DNA of 64,000 bases from Fontibacillus panacisegetis (GTDB taxonomy: Bacteria; Bacillota; Bacilli; Paenibacillales; Paenibacillaceae): contig NZ_FNBG01000009.1 of assembly GCF_900102215.1 (NCBI RefSeq), positions 1 to 64,000 of the forward strand, read 5' to 3'. This document shows positions 6,963 to 15,854 of the stretch, piece after piece. Within the stretch, counting starts at the first letter, position 1. Each line of letters begins with the position of its first letter. Both the position numbers and the translations under genes were made by a program. The notes beneath the pieces were generated by a model. That model was not told where the DNA came from. It saw only the letters and a list, made by a program, of their open reading frames with translations, and did no database searches.

Positions 6963-9947
6963 CTATGGATTATGCTTGCAAAGTTTATTTCTAGAATGTT
7001 CATTCCATTCGGATAGCCAGGTCAGCACCTTTTCCTCGGCCATTGGAGCATTAAAGTAGTAACCCTGAATTTTATCACATTTACAATTTTGTAAAAATGC
7101 AACCTGATCCCCTGTCTCTACCCCCTCTGCCGTCACCTTCATTCCAAGATCATGACCAATTGATACGATGGAATCGACAAGCGATAAATGATCCAGCGTA
7201 TCGATAATTCCGTCAACAAAGGATTTATCAATTTTGAGCGTATGAATCGGTAATTGTTTTAAATAGCTCAAGGAGGAATAACCCGTTCCAAAATCATCAA
7301 GCGCAATCTGAATGCCCTTCGTTTTCAAAAACTCCAATTTAGCAACAGTTGCTTCAAAAGAGTCCATCACAACGGATTCCGTAACCTCAATTTCCAGAAA
7401 GCTAGGGTCAAGCCCAGTCTCTTCAAGAACATCCAGCACCATATCCGTAAAACCCTCATGCATTAGCTGAACAACGGATATATTCACGGAAATATGATAA
7501 TTTTCAAACCCTTGCCGATGCATATACTTCATAAAATGACAGGCCGTAATCAGCACCCATTCTCCAATTGGAAGAATCAATCGGCAGTCCTCGGCGATTT
7601 GGATAAAAGAAAGCGGGGATACGAAACCAAGGACCGGATTGTTCCAACGAATTAAAGCTTCAAAGCCCCAGACGTTCCCTGACTCAAGATCAATGATTGG
7701 CTGATAATTTAAATACAGTTCATTATTAGCGATCGCAGTTCGCAAATATTTCTCAATCATAACTCGTTCATCAAGCGGCTGCTGCATCGAAGAATCGTAC
7801 ACAACAAATGCCCCTTGACGCTGTTCTTTAGCCTTATACATTGCCACATCGGCATTTTTAAGCAATTCTTCTGCATTTTTTGCATGATCAGGATATTCTG
7901 CAATCCCGATGCTTACCGTAATATAAACCTGAGTTCCTTCCAGCACAAATGGTTCTTTCAAGCCTTGAACCAATCGTTTCGCATATTCAGTAACTTCAGC
8001 TTGATCCTGAATATGATTTAAAATAATGGCATATTCATCGCCACCAAAACGGAAGTGCTTGTCCTTACCGTTAGATAAAAACAACAATCTGTCACTGACA
8101 TGGACAAGGAGTTCATCGCCAAAATTGTGCCCCATCGTATCATTGATGTACTTGAAATTATCGATATCAAGGAAAAATAAAATAAGTCCCCGATCCCTGT
8201 TGTTTTGCGTAAATTCCTTAAGCTCTTCCAAGAGAGACAGTTTATTTGGTAAATTGCTCAATGTATCCCGATACGCCAGCTCATGTAGCTCTAGCTGTGA
8301 ATCCTTCAACTTGTTATACTGTTCCATCAATTCCGATTGCAGGGCAGTCAGCTCTTCATAAGTAGTCTCCAGCTCCTCATAGCTGCTCTGAAGCTTGAGC
8401 TCAGTAGCTTTAAGCTCTGTAATGTCAGTCATGGAACCCGCAAACCGGATGTGATTGTCAAAAGCATCATTCAACAATTTGCCTCTGGTTTGAAACCATC
8501 TATATTGGCCTAATTTATCAAGCAACCGATATTCGCAATAATAATATTGAGATTGCCCGGTCAGATGTTTATTTTCTTCATTTATTTTTTTCTCCACATC
8601 ATCCGGGTGAATCAATTTTATCCAGCCGCCATTGCGTTCATCAACTTCATCTTTCTCATAACCTAACAGCTCGTACCAGCTCTCTGAAAAATAGAATGTA
8701 TTGGTCAGCATATCCTGGTCCCATATTACAGCATGCGAACCATTAGTAGCCAAAGCATATCGTTCATTGCTAATCTCAAGCTTCCGTTTCATTCTTCTAA
8801 CCATACGAACATATATGATAAGCACTGCTATAAATGCTAGCAAAATAATAAATGCACAAACAATCGTAATAACCAAGGTCCGATAGGTTTCATAAAAGGA
8901 AAAGGGTTTATTGATAATTTCCGTTCCTTGCGGAAGCTTGCTTACTGGAATATCAAACCGCTGCAGCTGAGCGTAGTCGAATACATGACGAATCGTATTT
9001 TCTGATAGAAATGGGATTTGATCCGCAGACTCTCCATTAAGGATTCGGATCGCGAGGTCCGCAGCATACTTCCCTTGAAGAAATCCGCTAATCATGCTCC
9101 CGCCAATAGCACCATCATTTAAACCAAAATCAAAAATATGATACACGGGCACCGCACTTTGTCGGCTAAGCTCTTTCGCAAATCTGTCAAATTCTACAGT
9201 CTTTCCGGTAACATCGCTAAAATAGGTCGTCACTAAAATAATACTATTGCGATCAAGCTGGGATGCTTCCTCCATCACCTGATCATAACGCAATTTATTC
9301 ATAGAAATAACATCAAGATGCGGGAAATGATCATGAATCTGATCTGTCACGATGCTCCCCGTTGATTCACCACTTTGAGAATTATCAAAAAGGACATATA
9401 CAGTATTGATATCCGGATTTACTTGTATAGCTAAATTAACTGTACCTGCAGGGTCAATTTCCTCAATAATACCTGTTACATTGTCGTATTGTTCGGTCAG
9501 CTTCTCAGCACCGACTGCGTTTATTCCGCTAAAAATAATGGGCAGCATATCCCGCTCTGATTCCTCTCGATATTTTAACGCCATATCAAGAGCAATATCA
9601 TCCGTAACGATGATCATATCAAAATTAACATACTTGTATTTATCTTTAAGCTTATCATAAAACTTACCTATATCTTCTTCACTGGGGTATCGCTTGCCAT
9701 CTATGTATTCTGTATAAAGAGTTGCGTTAATTTCTGTATCCCGCATAGTATCCGTAATCCCTCTGGTCTGATCATCACTCCACGCCAATCCTTTGTGGTA
9801 AGAATTAAGTATAAGCACGTCCTTTACAGGAGCAAAATCTCTGGCAAAGACGGAGGGGGAACAATACAACATTATGTAGCAGAACAACAGCGAGAAAATC
9901 ATTGTCAGTGTAATCCAAGACCGGTGTTTACATCTAGCTCCATCCAT
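6963..9947 (-). CDS. Membrane sensor with substrate-binding, PAS, GGDEF and EAL domains
   Basis: 994 residues. A signal/anchor segment (about 12-34) precedes an extracellular ABC-type substrate-binding domain to about residue 335 (DVLILNSYHKGLAWSDDQTR near its start). Then come a membrane helix (about 352-380), a PAS domain (about 396-515), a coiled coil, a GGDEF domain (signature GGDEY, about 632-636) and an EAL domain. The EAL residues are intact: EALIRW near 762, EVTES, DDFGTGYSS near 886, LKIDKSFV, AEGVET, IQGYY. This predicts cyclic-di-GMP phosphodiesterase activity controlled by an external ligand; the cyclase signature is off by one residue (Y for F) and may or may not be active. Start ATG 9947 follows AAGGAG. 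Confidence 0.85.
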   Translation of the reverse strand: MDGARCKHRSWITLTMIFSLLFCYIMLYCSPSVFARDFAPVKDVLILNSYHKGLAWSDDQTRGITDTMRDTEINATLYTEYIDGKRYPSEEDIGKFYDKLKDKYKYVNFDMIIVTDDIALDMALKYREESERDMLPIIFSGINAVGAEKLTEQYDNVTGIIEEIDPAGTVNLAIQVNPDINTVYVLFDNSQSGESTGSIVTDQIHDHFPHLDVISMNKLRYDQVMEEASQLDRNSIILVTTYFSDVTGKTVEFDRFAKELSRQSAVPVYHIFDFGLNDGAIGGSMISGFLQGKYAADLAIRILNGESADQIPFLSENTIRHVFDYAQLQRFDIPVSKLPQGTEIINKPFSFYETYRTLVITIVCAFIILLAFIAVLIIYVRMVRRMKRKLEISNERYALATNGSHAVIWDQDMLTNTFYFSESWYELLGYEKDEVDERNGGWIKLIHPDDVEKKINEENKHLTGQSQYYYCEYRLLDKLGQYRWFQTRGKLLNDAFDNHIRFAGSMTDITELKATELKLQSSYEELETTYEELTALQSELMEQYNKLKDSQLELHELAYRDTLSNLPNKLSLLEELKEFTQNNRDRGLILFFLDIDNFKYINDTMGHNFGDELLVHVSDRLLFLSNGKDKHFRFGGDEYAIILNHIQDQAEVTEYAKRLVQGLKEPFVLEGTQVYITVSIGIAEYPDHAKNAEELLKNADVAMYKAKEQRQGAFVVYDSSMQQPLDERVMIEKYLRTAIANNELYLNYQPIIDLESGNVWGFEALIRWNNPVLGFVSPLSFIQIAEDCRLILPIGEWVLITACHFMKYMHRQGFENYHISVNISVVQLMHEGFTDMVLDVLEETGLDPSFLEIEVTESVVMDSFEATVAKLEFLKTKGIQIALDDFGTGYSSLSYLKQLPIHTLKIDKSFVDGIIDTLDHLSLVDSIVSIGHDLGMKVTAEGVETGDQVAFLQNCKCDKIQGYYFNAPMAEEKVLTWLSEWNEHSRNKLCKHNP

Positions 9948-10042
9948 ATCCGCACTCCTTGTTCTCAAATTTCAGATATAAACCTACTTGTTTGCTACTA
10001 TTTATTTTCGGGGATTTTCTGCAAATTCCTGCAATACTAAAC

Positions 10043-10073
10043 AAAAATCACCCTCAAATTGTGAAGGTGATTT
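10043..10073 (-). terminator. Terminator after fxsA
   Basis: AAATCACC and GGTGATTT arms around a short inner helix, followed on the minus strand by TTTTTGTTTAG. Confidence 0.75.
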
Positions 10074-10097
10074 CCCAGACCACTTTGTAAATAAATA

Positions 10098-10490
10098 CTA
10101 TCGTCTAAAAAACGTAATCGAACCATCCCGAAGCTTTTTACCAATCCATTTCATGAGTAAAGCACTAAATATCGGTCTAGTCAGAGGAAATACAAGCAAA
10201 AATCCAATGATATCTGTCACAAATCCAGGAAGCAGCAGCAGAATTCCACCGCCAAACACACACAAGCCATCCAGAGCCATCCGACCAGGAACCTGCCCAT
10301 TTGTCATTTGTGCCTTTGAATCTGTCATTACCTTACGTCCTTCGAATTGCATCATTAATCCACCGATAATCGAGGTCGCAATCGTAAGAAATACAGTTTT
10401 ACCTACACCTAATCTCTCAGCCACTTCAACATAACCCCAAAATTCCACAATCGGCAAAATGATGATTAAAGCGACTATCCATTTACGCAT
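10098..10490 (-). CDS. fxsA: FxsA family membrane protein
   Basis: 130 residues with the FxsA layout: N-terminal helix (about 4-22, WIVALIIILPIVEFWGYVEV), a second helix (about 31-47), then a hydrophobic stretch near 78-104 (GGGILLLLPGFVTDIIGFLL) carrying the conserved LLPGFVTD motif, and a basic tail. E. coli FxsA is known for relieving F-plasmid exclusion of phage T7; its normal role is unclear. AAGGAG lies seven bases before ATG 10490. The family member YtzA lies near pyk in B. subtilis, so the position is conserved. Confidence 0.85.
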   Translation of the reverse strand: MRKWIVALIIILPIVEFWGYVEVAERLGVGKTVFLTIATSIIGGLMMQFEGRKVMTDSKAQMTNGQVPGRMALDGLCVFGGGILLLLPGFVTDIIGFLLVFPLTRPIFSALLMKWIGKKLRDGSITFFRR

Positions 10491-10554
10491 AAAATAACTC
10501 CTTCCGTTCCTTAAAGAGTATTTTACCGTTTTATTCTGTCAGAATCAAAAATCG

Positions 10555-10974
10555 TCAATCCGCTTTGGCACGATCAAAGGCAGCGTGCCATTCCGGGAAC
10601 ACTTTTTTGAATTGTACAGGCCTAAAATCATCACGACGCACTACATAATGTGTAGATGAGCCTTCAACACACAAAGTACCTTCCCCGTTTAGAACCTCAT
10701 AACCGTACTCTGTCTTAACTCCGCCGTTTTCCTTGATCCAGGTGCGGAGCAGCACCTCTTCGCCATAACGAATACCGCGTTTATATTCTATTTTCATTTC
10801 CTGAACAGGAGAAATGTATCCAGCCTGTTCCATATCAAAATACCTAAAGCCAAGATCTTCAATTAATTTGGTGCGCCCGGCTTCAAACCATCCTAAATAA
10901 TGTGCATGATAAATAATGCCCATCATATCAAACTCAAAATACTTGGGAACGATCGATAACTCACTTACAAACAC
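10555..10974 (-). CDS. Hotdog-fold acyl-CoA thioesterase (4HBT/YbgC-like)
   Basis: About 139 residues of the 4-hydroxybenzoyl-CoA thioesterase type. The signature is near the N-terminus: FDMMGIIYHAHYLGWFEAGR, the usual D-x-x-G-x-x-Y/H-x-x-x-Y arrangement with the catalytic aspartate. Hydrolysis of a short or aromatic acyl-CoA is likely; the substrate is not evident. The frame is open to 11064, but that extension runs through the pyk terminator, and GAGAGG lies seven bases before a GTG at 10974, so I start there. It lies between fxsA and pyk as its own unit. Confidence 0.75.
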   Translation of the reverse strand: MFVSELSIVPKYFEFDMMGIIYHAHYLGWFEAGRTKLIEDLGFRYFDMEQAGYISPVQEMKIEYKRGIRYGEEVLLRTWIKENGGVKTEYGYEVLNGEGTLCVEGSSTHYVVRRDDFRPVQFKKVFPEWHAAFDRAKAD

Positions 10975-11006
10975 TTCATTTCCTCTCCCTTCATCCTGGC
11001 AACCAG

Positions 11007-11050
11007 AAAAAAAAGCAATGGTGAGTCCGTTTCCGAACGTCCCATTGCTT
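11007..11050 (-). terminator. Terminator after pyk
   Basis: AAGCAATGG at the 5' side (minus strand) pairs with CCATTGCTT, with an imperfect inner stem (GACGTTCGGAAACGGACTC). Eight Ts follow on the minus strand. Confidence 0.9.
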
Positions 11051-11070
11051 ATTCTCTGTAACAATATATA

Positions 11071-12492
11071 TTATTTGCGTACTTGACCGATCTTAATCAG
11101 GTTCGTAGAACCGGAGCGTCCCAAAGGAACTCCCGCAGTAATTACAACGAGGTCTCCTTCTTTAACAAGGCCGGAATCCAAGCCGCCTTTCATTGCATAA
11201 TCAAACATTTCATCTGTAGAAGCAGCAAGCGTGCCTTTAACCGGAGTAACGCCCCAGTTCAGAGCAAGACGACGCATAGTTTGATCTTCCGTTGTTACCG
11301 CGATAATTGGAGCCTTCGGACGGTATTTAGAAACCATACGTGCTGTATAGCCTGTTTCCGTAGAAGTAATAATCGCTTTAGCATTAAGCTCAAGCGCAGA
11401 GTTAGCTACAGCTTGGCTGATTGCTTCAGTAACAGTAGTTTGTTGAGCATTGCTTTGTTTGATGAAAATTTCCCGGTATTCCAGAGCGGATTCCGCTTTT
11501 TCAGCAATACGGGACATAGTCTCAACAGATTCTACAGGATATTTACCAGCAGCAGTTTCACCAGACAACATGATCGCATCAGTACCATCGAAAATAGCGT
11601 TAGCTACATCACTTGCTTCAGCGCGAGTAGGTCTAGGATTACGTTGCATGGAATCAAGCATTTGAGTTGCTGTGATAACTGGTTTACCAGCGATGTTACA
11701 TTTTTCGATCATACGTTTTTGAGCGAGCGGAACATCTTCAGCTGGAATTTCAACGCCAAGGTCACCACGCGCCACCATCAAGCCATCGGAAACTTCAAGA
11801 ATTTCATCGAGGTTATCGATACCTTGCTGGTTTTCGATTTTAGAAATAATTTGAATGTGTGCAGCATTGTGTTTTTCAAGCAATTGACGAATTTCAAGAA
11901 CATCACTAGCTTTACGCACGAAGGAAGCAGCAATAAAATCGATGCCTGATTCGATCCCGAATTTAATGTCGTTAGCATCTTTTTCAGTAATACCTGGCAA
12001 GGAGATTTTTACTCCAGGAACGTTAACACCTTTTTTGCTCTTAATTGTTCCGCCATTAATAATACGGCACTTGATCTCGGTACCTTGAACTTCAACCACA
12101 GTCAAACCGATCAAACCATCATCGATCAAAATCGTAGAACCTACTTCAACATCACTAGGAAGATCGACATATGTAACTGAGATGCGATCTTTGTCACCAA
12201 GGATTTCTTCCGTAGTTAATGTAATGAACTGATCTTGCTCAAGTTCAATTGGTTCTTCTTTCAATTTACCTGTGCGGATTTCAGGACCTTTGGTGTCCAA
12301 CAGTATGGCAACTGATTTCCCCAACTCTTCGCTCGCTTGACGAATATTTTTGATACGGCCTCCATGCTCCTCGAAATCACCGTGTGAGAAGTTGAGACGA
12401 GCGACGTTCATTCCAGCTAGAATAAGCTTCTTGATGTTTTCTAACGATTCACTGGAAGGACCGATAGTACAGACGATTTTAGTTTTGCGCAT
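11071..12492 (-). CDS. pyk: Pyruvate kinase, short form
   Basis: 473 residues. It converts phosphoenolpyruvate and ADP to pyruvate and ATP, the last step of glycolysis. Visible are [10 protein letters not shown] (substrate arginine and asparagine, about 30-39), [20 protein letters not shown] for the catalytic Lys/Glu, [12 protein letters not shown] for the metal site, and TATQMLDSM. The allosteric C-terminal domain is present, but the extra PEP-utilising-like domain that makes B. subtilis Pyk about 585 residues is missing. ATG 12492 follows a GGAGG sequence. It is preceded directly by accA, with no pfkA between, and seems to have its own promoter in the 123-base gap. Confidence 0.96.
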   Translation of the reverse strand: MRKTKIVCTIGPSSESLENIKKLILAGMNVARLNFSHGDFEEHGGRIKNIRQASEELGKSVAILLDTKGPEIRTGKLKEEPIELEQDQFITLTTEEILGDKDRISVTYVDLPSDVEVGSTILIDDGLIGLTVVEVQGTEIKCRIINGGTIKSKKGVNVPGVKISLPGITEKDANDIKFGIESGIDFIAASFVRKASDVLEIRQLLEKHNAAHIQIISKIENQQGIDNLDEILEVSDGLMVARGDLGVEIPAEDVPLAQKRMIEKCNIAGKPVITATQMLDSMQRNPRPTRAEASDVANAIFDGTDAIMLSGETAAGKYPVESVETMSRIAEKAESALEYREIFIKQSNAQQTTVTEAISQAVANSALELNAKAIITSTETGYTARMVSKYRPKAPIIAVTTEDQTMRRLALNWGVTPVKGTLAASTDEMFDYAMKGGLDSGLVKEGDLVVITAGVPLGRSGSTNLIKIGQVRK

Positions 12493-12615
12493 TTGGGTTT
12501 CCTCCGTTTTTTCTAGTTCTCTCTATACATCTTTTCCAACAACTAAATTTACTACAAATTACCCGTTTTGTATAGGAAGTTTGTCATATTGTAACAGGAA
12601 AATATATTCTTTTAA

Positions 12616-13638
12616 TTATTCTTTGCCCACAAGTGAGGAATCTATAATCTGTTTTTCCTCTGGAGCAGGTATTTCTTCCTTCCTGGCTTCGGCAAATTTA
12701 CCAATTTTCCGGAATTTGCGATATCGATCTTCAAGCAGCTCGTCCGGATTCATAATCAACAGGTCGTTCAGATGACTCAGCAGGCTCTTCTTGATTTCTG
12801 CAGCTGTAGCTTCATAATCGCGATGCGCGCCACCGTGCGGCTCTGGCACGATGTCTTCGATCACTTCCATCTCCAAAAGATCCTGAGCCGTAATCTTCAT
12901 CGCCTCAGCAGCCTGATCGGCCTTGGATGCATCCTTCCACAAAATGGAAGCCGCGCCGTTTGGTGAAATTACTGAATAAATCGCGTTCTCAAGCATCAAC
13001 ACTCTGTTGCCAACACCAAGTGCAAGAGCTCCTCCGCTTCCACCTTCACCGATAACTACACAAATGATCGGCACTCTCAGGATTGCCATTTCACGCAAAT
13101 TACGAGCAATGGCCTCTGATTGGCCTCTCTCCTCAGCTGTAATGCCCGGATAAGCACCTTTCGTATCGATAAAGGTAATGATTGGTCTTTTGAACTTGTC
13201 CGCTTGTTGCATAAGCCGTAGCGCTTTACGGAAGCCCTCAGGGTGTGCACTTCCGAAGAAACGCGCAATGTTATCCTTTGTATCTTTCCCCCGCTGTTGA
13301 CCAAGCACAGTAACAGGAACGCCATCCAGCTTGGCCAAACCGCCAACTACCGCCAAATCGTCACCGAACACCCGATCACCGTGAAGCTCAACAAAATCTT
13401 CAAAAATCAAAGAAATGAGATCCAGTGAAGTCGGACGTTGATGATGTCTGGCCAGGTGCATTTTCTGAGATGGAGTAATTGAGCTATATATCTCATTCTC
13501 GAGCTGTGCATAACGTTCTTCCAGTCGAGCAATTTCTTCACTAAAATCAATTTCTTTCTCTCTGCCAAACCGCTGCAATTCCTCAATTTTCTCTCTCAAC
13601 TTGCCCAAGGGCGCCTCAAAAGGTAATTCTCCAGCCAC
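12616..13638 (-). CDS. accA: Acetyl-CoA carboxylase carboxyltransferase subunit alpha
   Basis: 340 residues, a little longer than most AccA, with the excess in a charged C-terminal tail after about residue 315. With AccD it transfers the carboxyl group from biotin to acetyl-CoA to make malonyl-CoA. The crotonase-type core is clear: [31 protein letters not shown] and [17 protein letters not shown] (oxyanion glycines). The start is GTG at 13638, directly after the accD stop, with AAGGGAGGGG inside the accD end, so the two are translationally coupled. Confidence 0.96.
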   Translation of the reverse strand: MAGELPFEAPLGKLREKIEELQRFGREKEIDFSEEIARLEERYAQLENEIYSSITPSQKMHLARHHQRPTSLDLISLIFEDFVELHGDRVFGDDLAVVGGLAKLDGVPVTVLGQQRGKDTKDNIARFFGSAHPEGFRKALRLMQQADKFKRPIITFIDTKGAYPGITAEERGQSEAIARNLREMAILRVPIICVVIGEGGSGGALALGVGNRVLMLENAIYSVISPNGAASILWKDASKADQAAEAMKITAQDLLEMEVIEDIVPEPHGGAHRDYEATAAEIKKSLLSHLNDLLIMNPDELLEDRYRKFRKIGKFAEARKEEIPAPEEKQIIDSSLVGKE

Positions 13639-14529
13639 TTATACCCCTCCCTTCACACCGTGGAGATCGAGTAATTGGGACAACATCCCTCTCATCTCTT
13701 TGCGGTGAACCACCAGGTCCAGTTGACCGTGCTGTAGGTTAAACTCAGCCGTTTGGAAATCATCAGGCAGCTTCTGACGAATCGTCTGCTCGATCACGAT
13801 ACGTCCGGCAAAACCGAACACCGCTCCCGGCTCTGCAACAATAATATCTCCAAGCATAGCAAAACTAGCCGATACGCCCCCTGTGGTTGGGTCCGTAATG
13901 ACCGAAATATAAAGTCCACCCTGTTCATTCAGACGAGCCAATGCCGCACTTGTCTTGGCCATCTGCATAAGACTTAAAATGCTTTCTTGCATCCGCGCTC
14001 CGCCTGATGTCGAAAAAATGATGATAGGCAAACGTTTTTCAGTTGCCGCTTCGATTGCTCTCGTTATTTTTTCACCTACAACTGAACCCATGCTCCCGGT
14101 GAAAAAATCAAAACTCATTATAGCGACAACGGTAGGAAATCCGCCAATAGTACCTTCACCAGTAACTACTGCTTCTTTTAACCCCGATTTGAGAGCTTGC
14201 TGCTCCAGTTTGTTAGCATAGCCTGGAAACTCTAATGGATCGACGGAGATCAAATCTTCGTCGTATTCCCTGAAGCTGCCTTCATCCATCGTCATACGAA
14301 TACGCTCCATAGCGTTAAGCCGCATGTGATGTCCACAAGCCGAGCAGACCTTCAAATTTTTCTCAAGCTCTTTGCTGTATTGAATGCTGCCGCATCGGCT
14401 GCACTTATTCATCAGACCTTCCGGAATCTCACGTTTTGGCCGGTCATCCGACTGGCTAGCGTCAGCTCCCAAACGCTCTGAAGGAATGGTCGCGTATTTT
14501 CTTTTTTTCTGGAACAAGTCTTTAAACAC
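13639..14529 (-). CDS. accD: Acetyl-CoA carboxylase carboxyltransferase subunit beta
   Basis: 296 residues, full length. An N-terminal zinc ribbon is visible as four cysteines, [11 protein letters not shown] and CSACGHHM (about residues 43-65), followed by the carboxyltransferase core ([37 protein letters not shown]). It partners with AccA to make malonyl-CoA for fatty acid synthesis. The start is GTG at 14529, seven bases after GAGG. It is the first gene of accD-accA; in B. subtilis the run goes on into pfkA and pyk. Confidence 0.96.
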   Translation of the reverse strand: MFKDLFQKKRKYATIPSERLGADASQSDDRPKREIPEGLMNKCSRCGSIQYSKELEKNLKVCSACGHHMRLNAMERIRMTMDEGSFREYDEDLISVDPLEFPGYANKLEQQALKSGLKEAVVTGEGTIGGFPTVVAIMSFDFFTGSMGSVVGEKITRAIEAATEKRLPIIIFSTSGGARMQESILSLMQMAKTSAALARLNEQGGLYISVITDPTTGGVSASFAMLGDIIVAEPGAVFGFAGRIVIEQTIRQKLPDDFQTAEFNLQHGQLDLVVHRKEMRGMLSQLLDLHGVKGGV

Positions 14530-14614
14530 AACTACACCTCTTCAGCCGTTAATTTATTGGCCGCATTGCAGCCAAGGAGAATCGATATACTGCCTGCGTT
14601 CTCCCCGCTCCCTA

Positions 14615-14803
14615 TTATGGATGCAATATCGAATTCAAAACTTCTTGAACCTCTTCAAGCTCGCCCGAAGGAACTAGAATTTCAAACTGTTGTTTGGATA
14701 AATTAACAGGACGTGTTTGGACAAGAAAGCCTTCTTCAGTAAGTTTGGTCACAATCATTTCCGCGAACTTTGCAGTAGGCGCAATGTACATAACGGTCCA
14801 CAT
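14615..14803 (-). CDS. Small conserved-looking protein upstream of accD
   Basis: 62 residues, beginning MWTVMYIAPTAKFAEMIVTK. The alternation of strands and helices suggests a small beta-alpha-beta-beta-alpha domain like an ACT or ferredoxin fold, with the short motif FLVQTRPVNL before the third strand and FEILVPSGELEEVQEVL at the end. I do not know its function. AGAAGAGG lies only two bases from the ATG, so the start is uncertain. Its direction and 85-base distance to accD suggest cotranscription. Confidence 0.6.
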   Translation of the reverse strand: MWTVMYIAPTAKFAEMIVTKLTEEGFLVQTRPVNLSKQQFEILVPSGELEEVQEVLNSILHP

Positions 14804-14901
14804 GTCCTCTTCTAAGCCCCCTAACCTTTCTTCTTGAGCCCGTATAATAGAGTTATGATAACATAATTTTCAAATTTATCGCAACAAAGTGAACATGAAA
14901 T

Positions 14902-14937
14902 AAAAAACCGGGACCGAGGTTAATACACGGTTCCCGG
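14902..14937 (-). terminator. Terminator after the PgpA-like gene
   Basis: CCGGGAACCG pairs with CGGTCCCGG across an ACCT-containing loop, followed by TTTTTTAT on the minus strand. Confidence 0.9.
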
Positions 14938-15012
14938 ACTATGGAAAGCTGCTGCATGCACCAGTTGCCAATCTGAAAAAAATCCTGATTTTCTTAAAAG
15001 GTCTTCTCTGGC

Positions 15013-15501
15013 TCAGTTCGCAGAATACGTATTTACATGGGGACTTTTATGGGCAATTCGGGCAGATGCCGCTGCGGCAAGTCCAGCCACCAAATCATCC
15101 AGAAATACGTGAATGTGTTGTTCCTGACTATTCAAATCACCTATAATTTCAGGTTTGACTTTATCCAAATAACCAAAGCTTGTAAGGCCAATCATTCCAA
15201 AAACGCTTGTAATTCCCAGCGCCATCGTCTCATCTACTCCATAGAGCGGTTCATCCGCCTCCAAAATGGACTGAAGCGGCTGGGGCAGCAGCTTCTTCTC
15301 TGCAAGCTCGTCAAGGGCAATACCAGTAAACAAGGTATACTGAACCTCTCGTTTTTGCAGTACAGCTTTGACACTATCCAAACATTGCTTCATTTTCAGA
15401 TCACTGTGATAGGGTTCTTGAAGAGCGTACACGATTTCAGCAATAGACTCAAGTCGTACACCTCTACGAAGAAGCTGGGCTTCTGCTATCTCAAATGACA
15501 T
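15013..15501 (-). CDS. Phosphatidylglycerophosphatase A family protein (YutG-like)
   Basis: 162 residues that look like the soluble YutG-type members of the PgpA family: an N-terminal helical part with RRGVRLESIAEIVYALQEPY, a central LDELAEKKLLPQPLQ, and a C-terminal DDLVAGLAAAASARI resembling the conserved DD-x-x-AG motif of PgpA. PgpA removes phosphate from phosphatidylglycerol phosphate, but activity is unproven for this subgroup. GGGAGGGA precedes ATG 15501. It stands alone with its own terminator. Confidence 0.7.
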   Translation of the reverse strand: MSFEIAEAQLLRRGVRLESIAEIVYALQEPYHSDLKMKQCLDSVKAVLQKREVQYTLFTGIALDELAEKKLLPQPLQSILEADEPLYGVDETMALGITSVFGMIGLTSFGYLDKVKPEIIGDLNSQEQHIHVFLDDLVAGLAAAASARIAHKSPHVNTYSAN

Positions 15502-15803
15502 GACTATCCCTCCCTGATTTCCCGAACAACCCCACTACAGAACATGTTTCGCCTCTCATACCTTGAATTGAAAAGCAAGAATATTTTTTTTAACGGACTT
15601 GCATCCTGTCCTGCCGTGTCTCTAAGTGTATGCTCCAACTAAATAAAATGTTCTTAAAATAGTTTATCGTTTAGAAATGAATAACTACATTTACTCTGTC
15701 GTTTCAACAATGTTTACCAAGAATATGATCAACCGTCTCTTTGTTTTTCATTGTTCGACATAGGTAAGATTGCATCAAGGGTGAGACTCAAGCTCATATA
15801 TAA
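15502..15803. other. Intergenic region without a recognisable gene
   Basis: About 300 bases between the PgpA-like gene and the dnaE terminator. No open frame with a ribosome binding site, no repeat and no clear promoter was found. Confidence 0.5.
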
Positions 15804-15843
15804 GAAAAAGAGCCCGGCCCCAGGTAATAACAAGGGGAGGCTC
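15804..15843 (-). terminator. Terminator after dnaE
   Basis: GAGCCTCCCC pairs with GGGGCCGGGCTC in an imperfect stem, followed by TTTTTCTTATA on the minus strand. Confidence 0.85.
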
Positions 15844-15854
15844 CTCGCACTGTA

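Noticed and set aside
10975-11064. N-terminal extension of the thioesterase
   Set aside because: It would be coded by the pyk terminator hairpin, and a better GTG start with a ribosome binding site lies at 10974.
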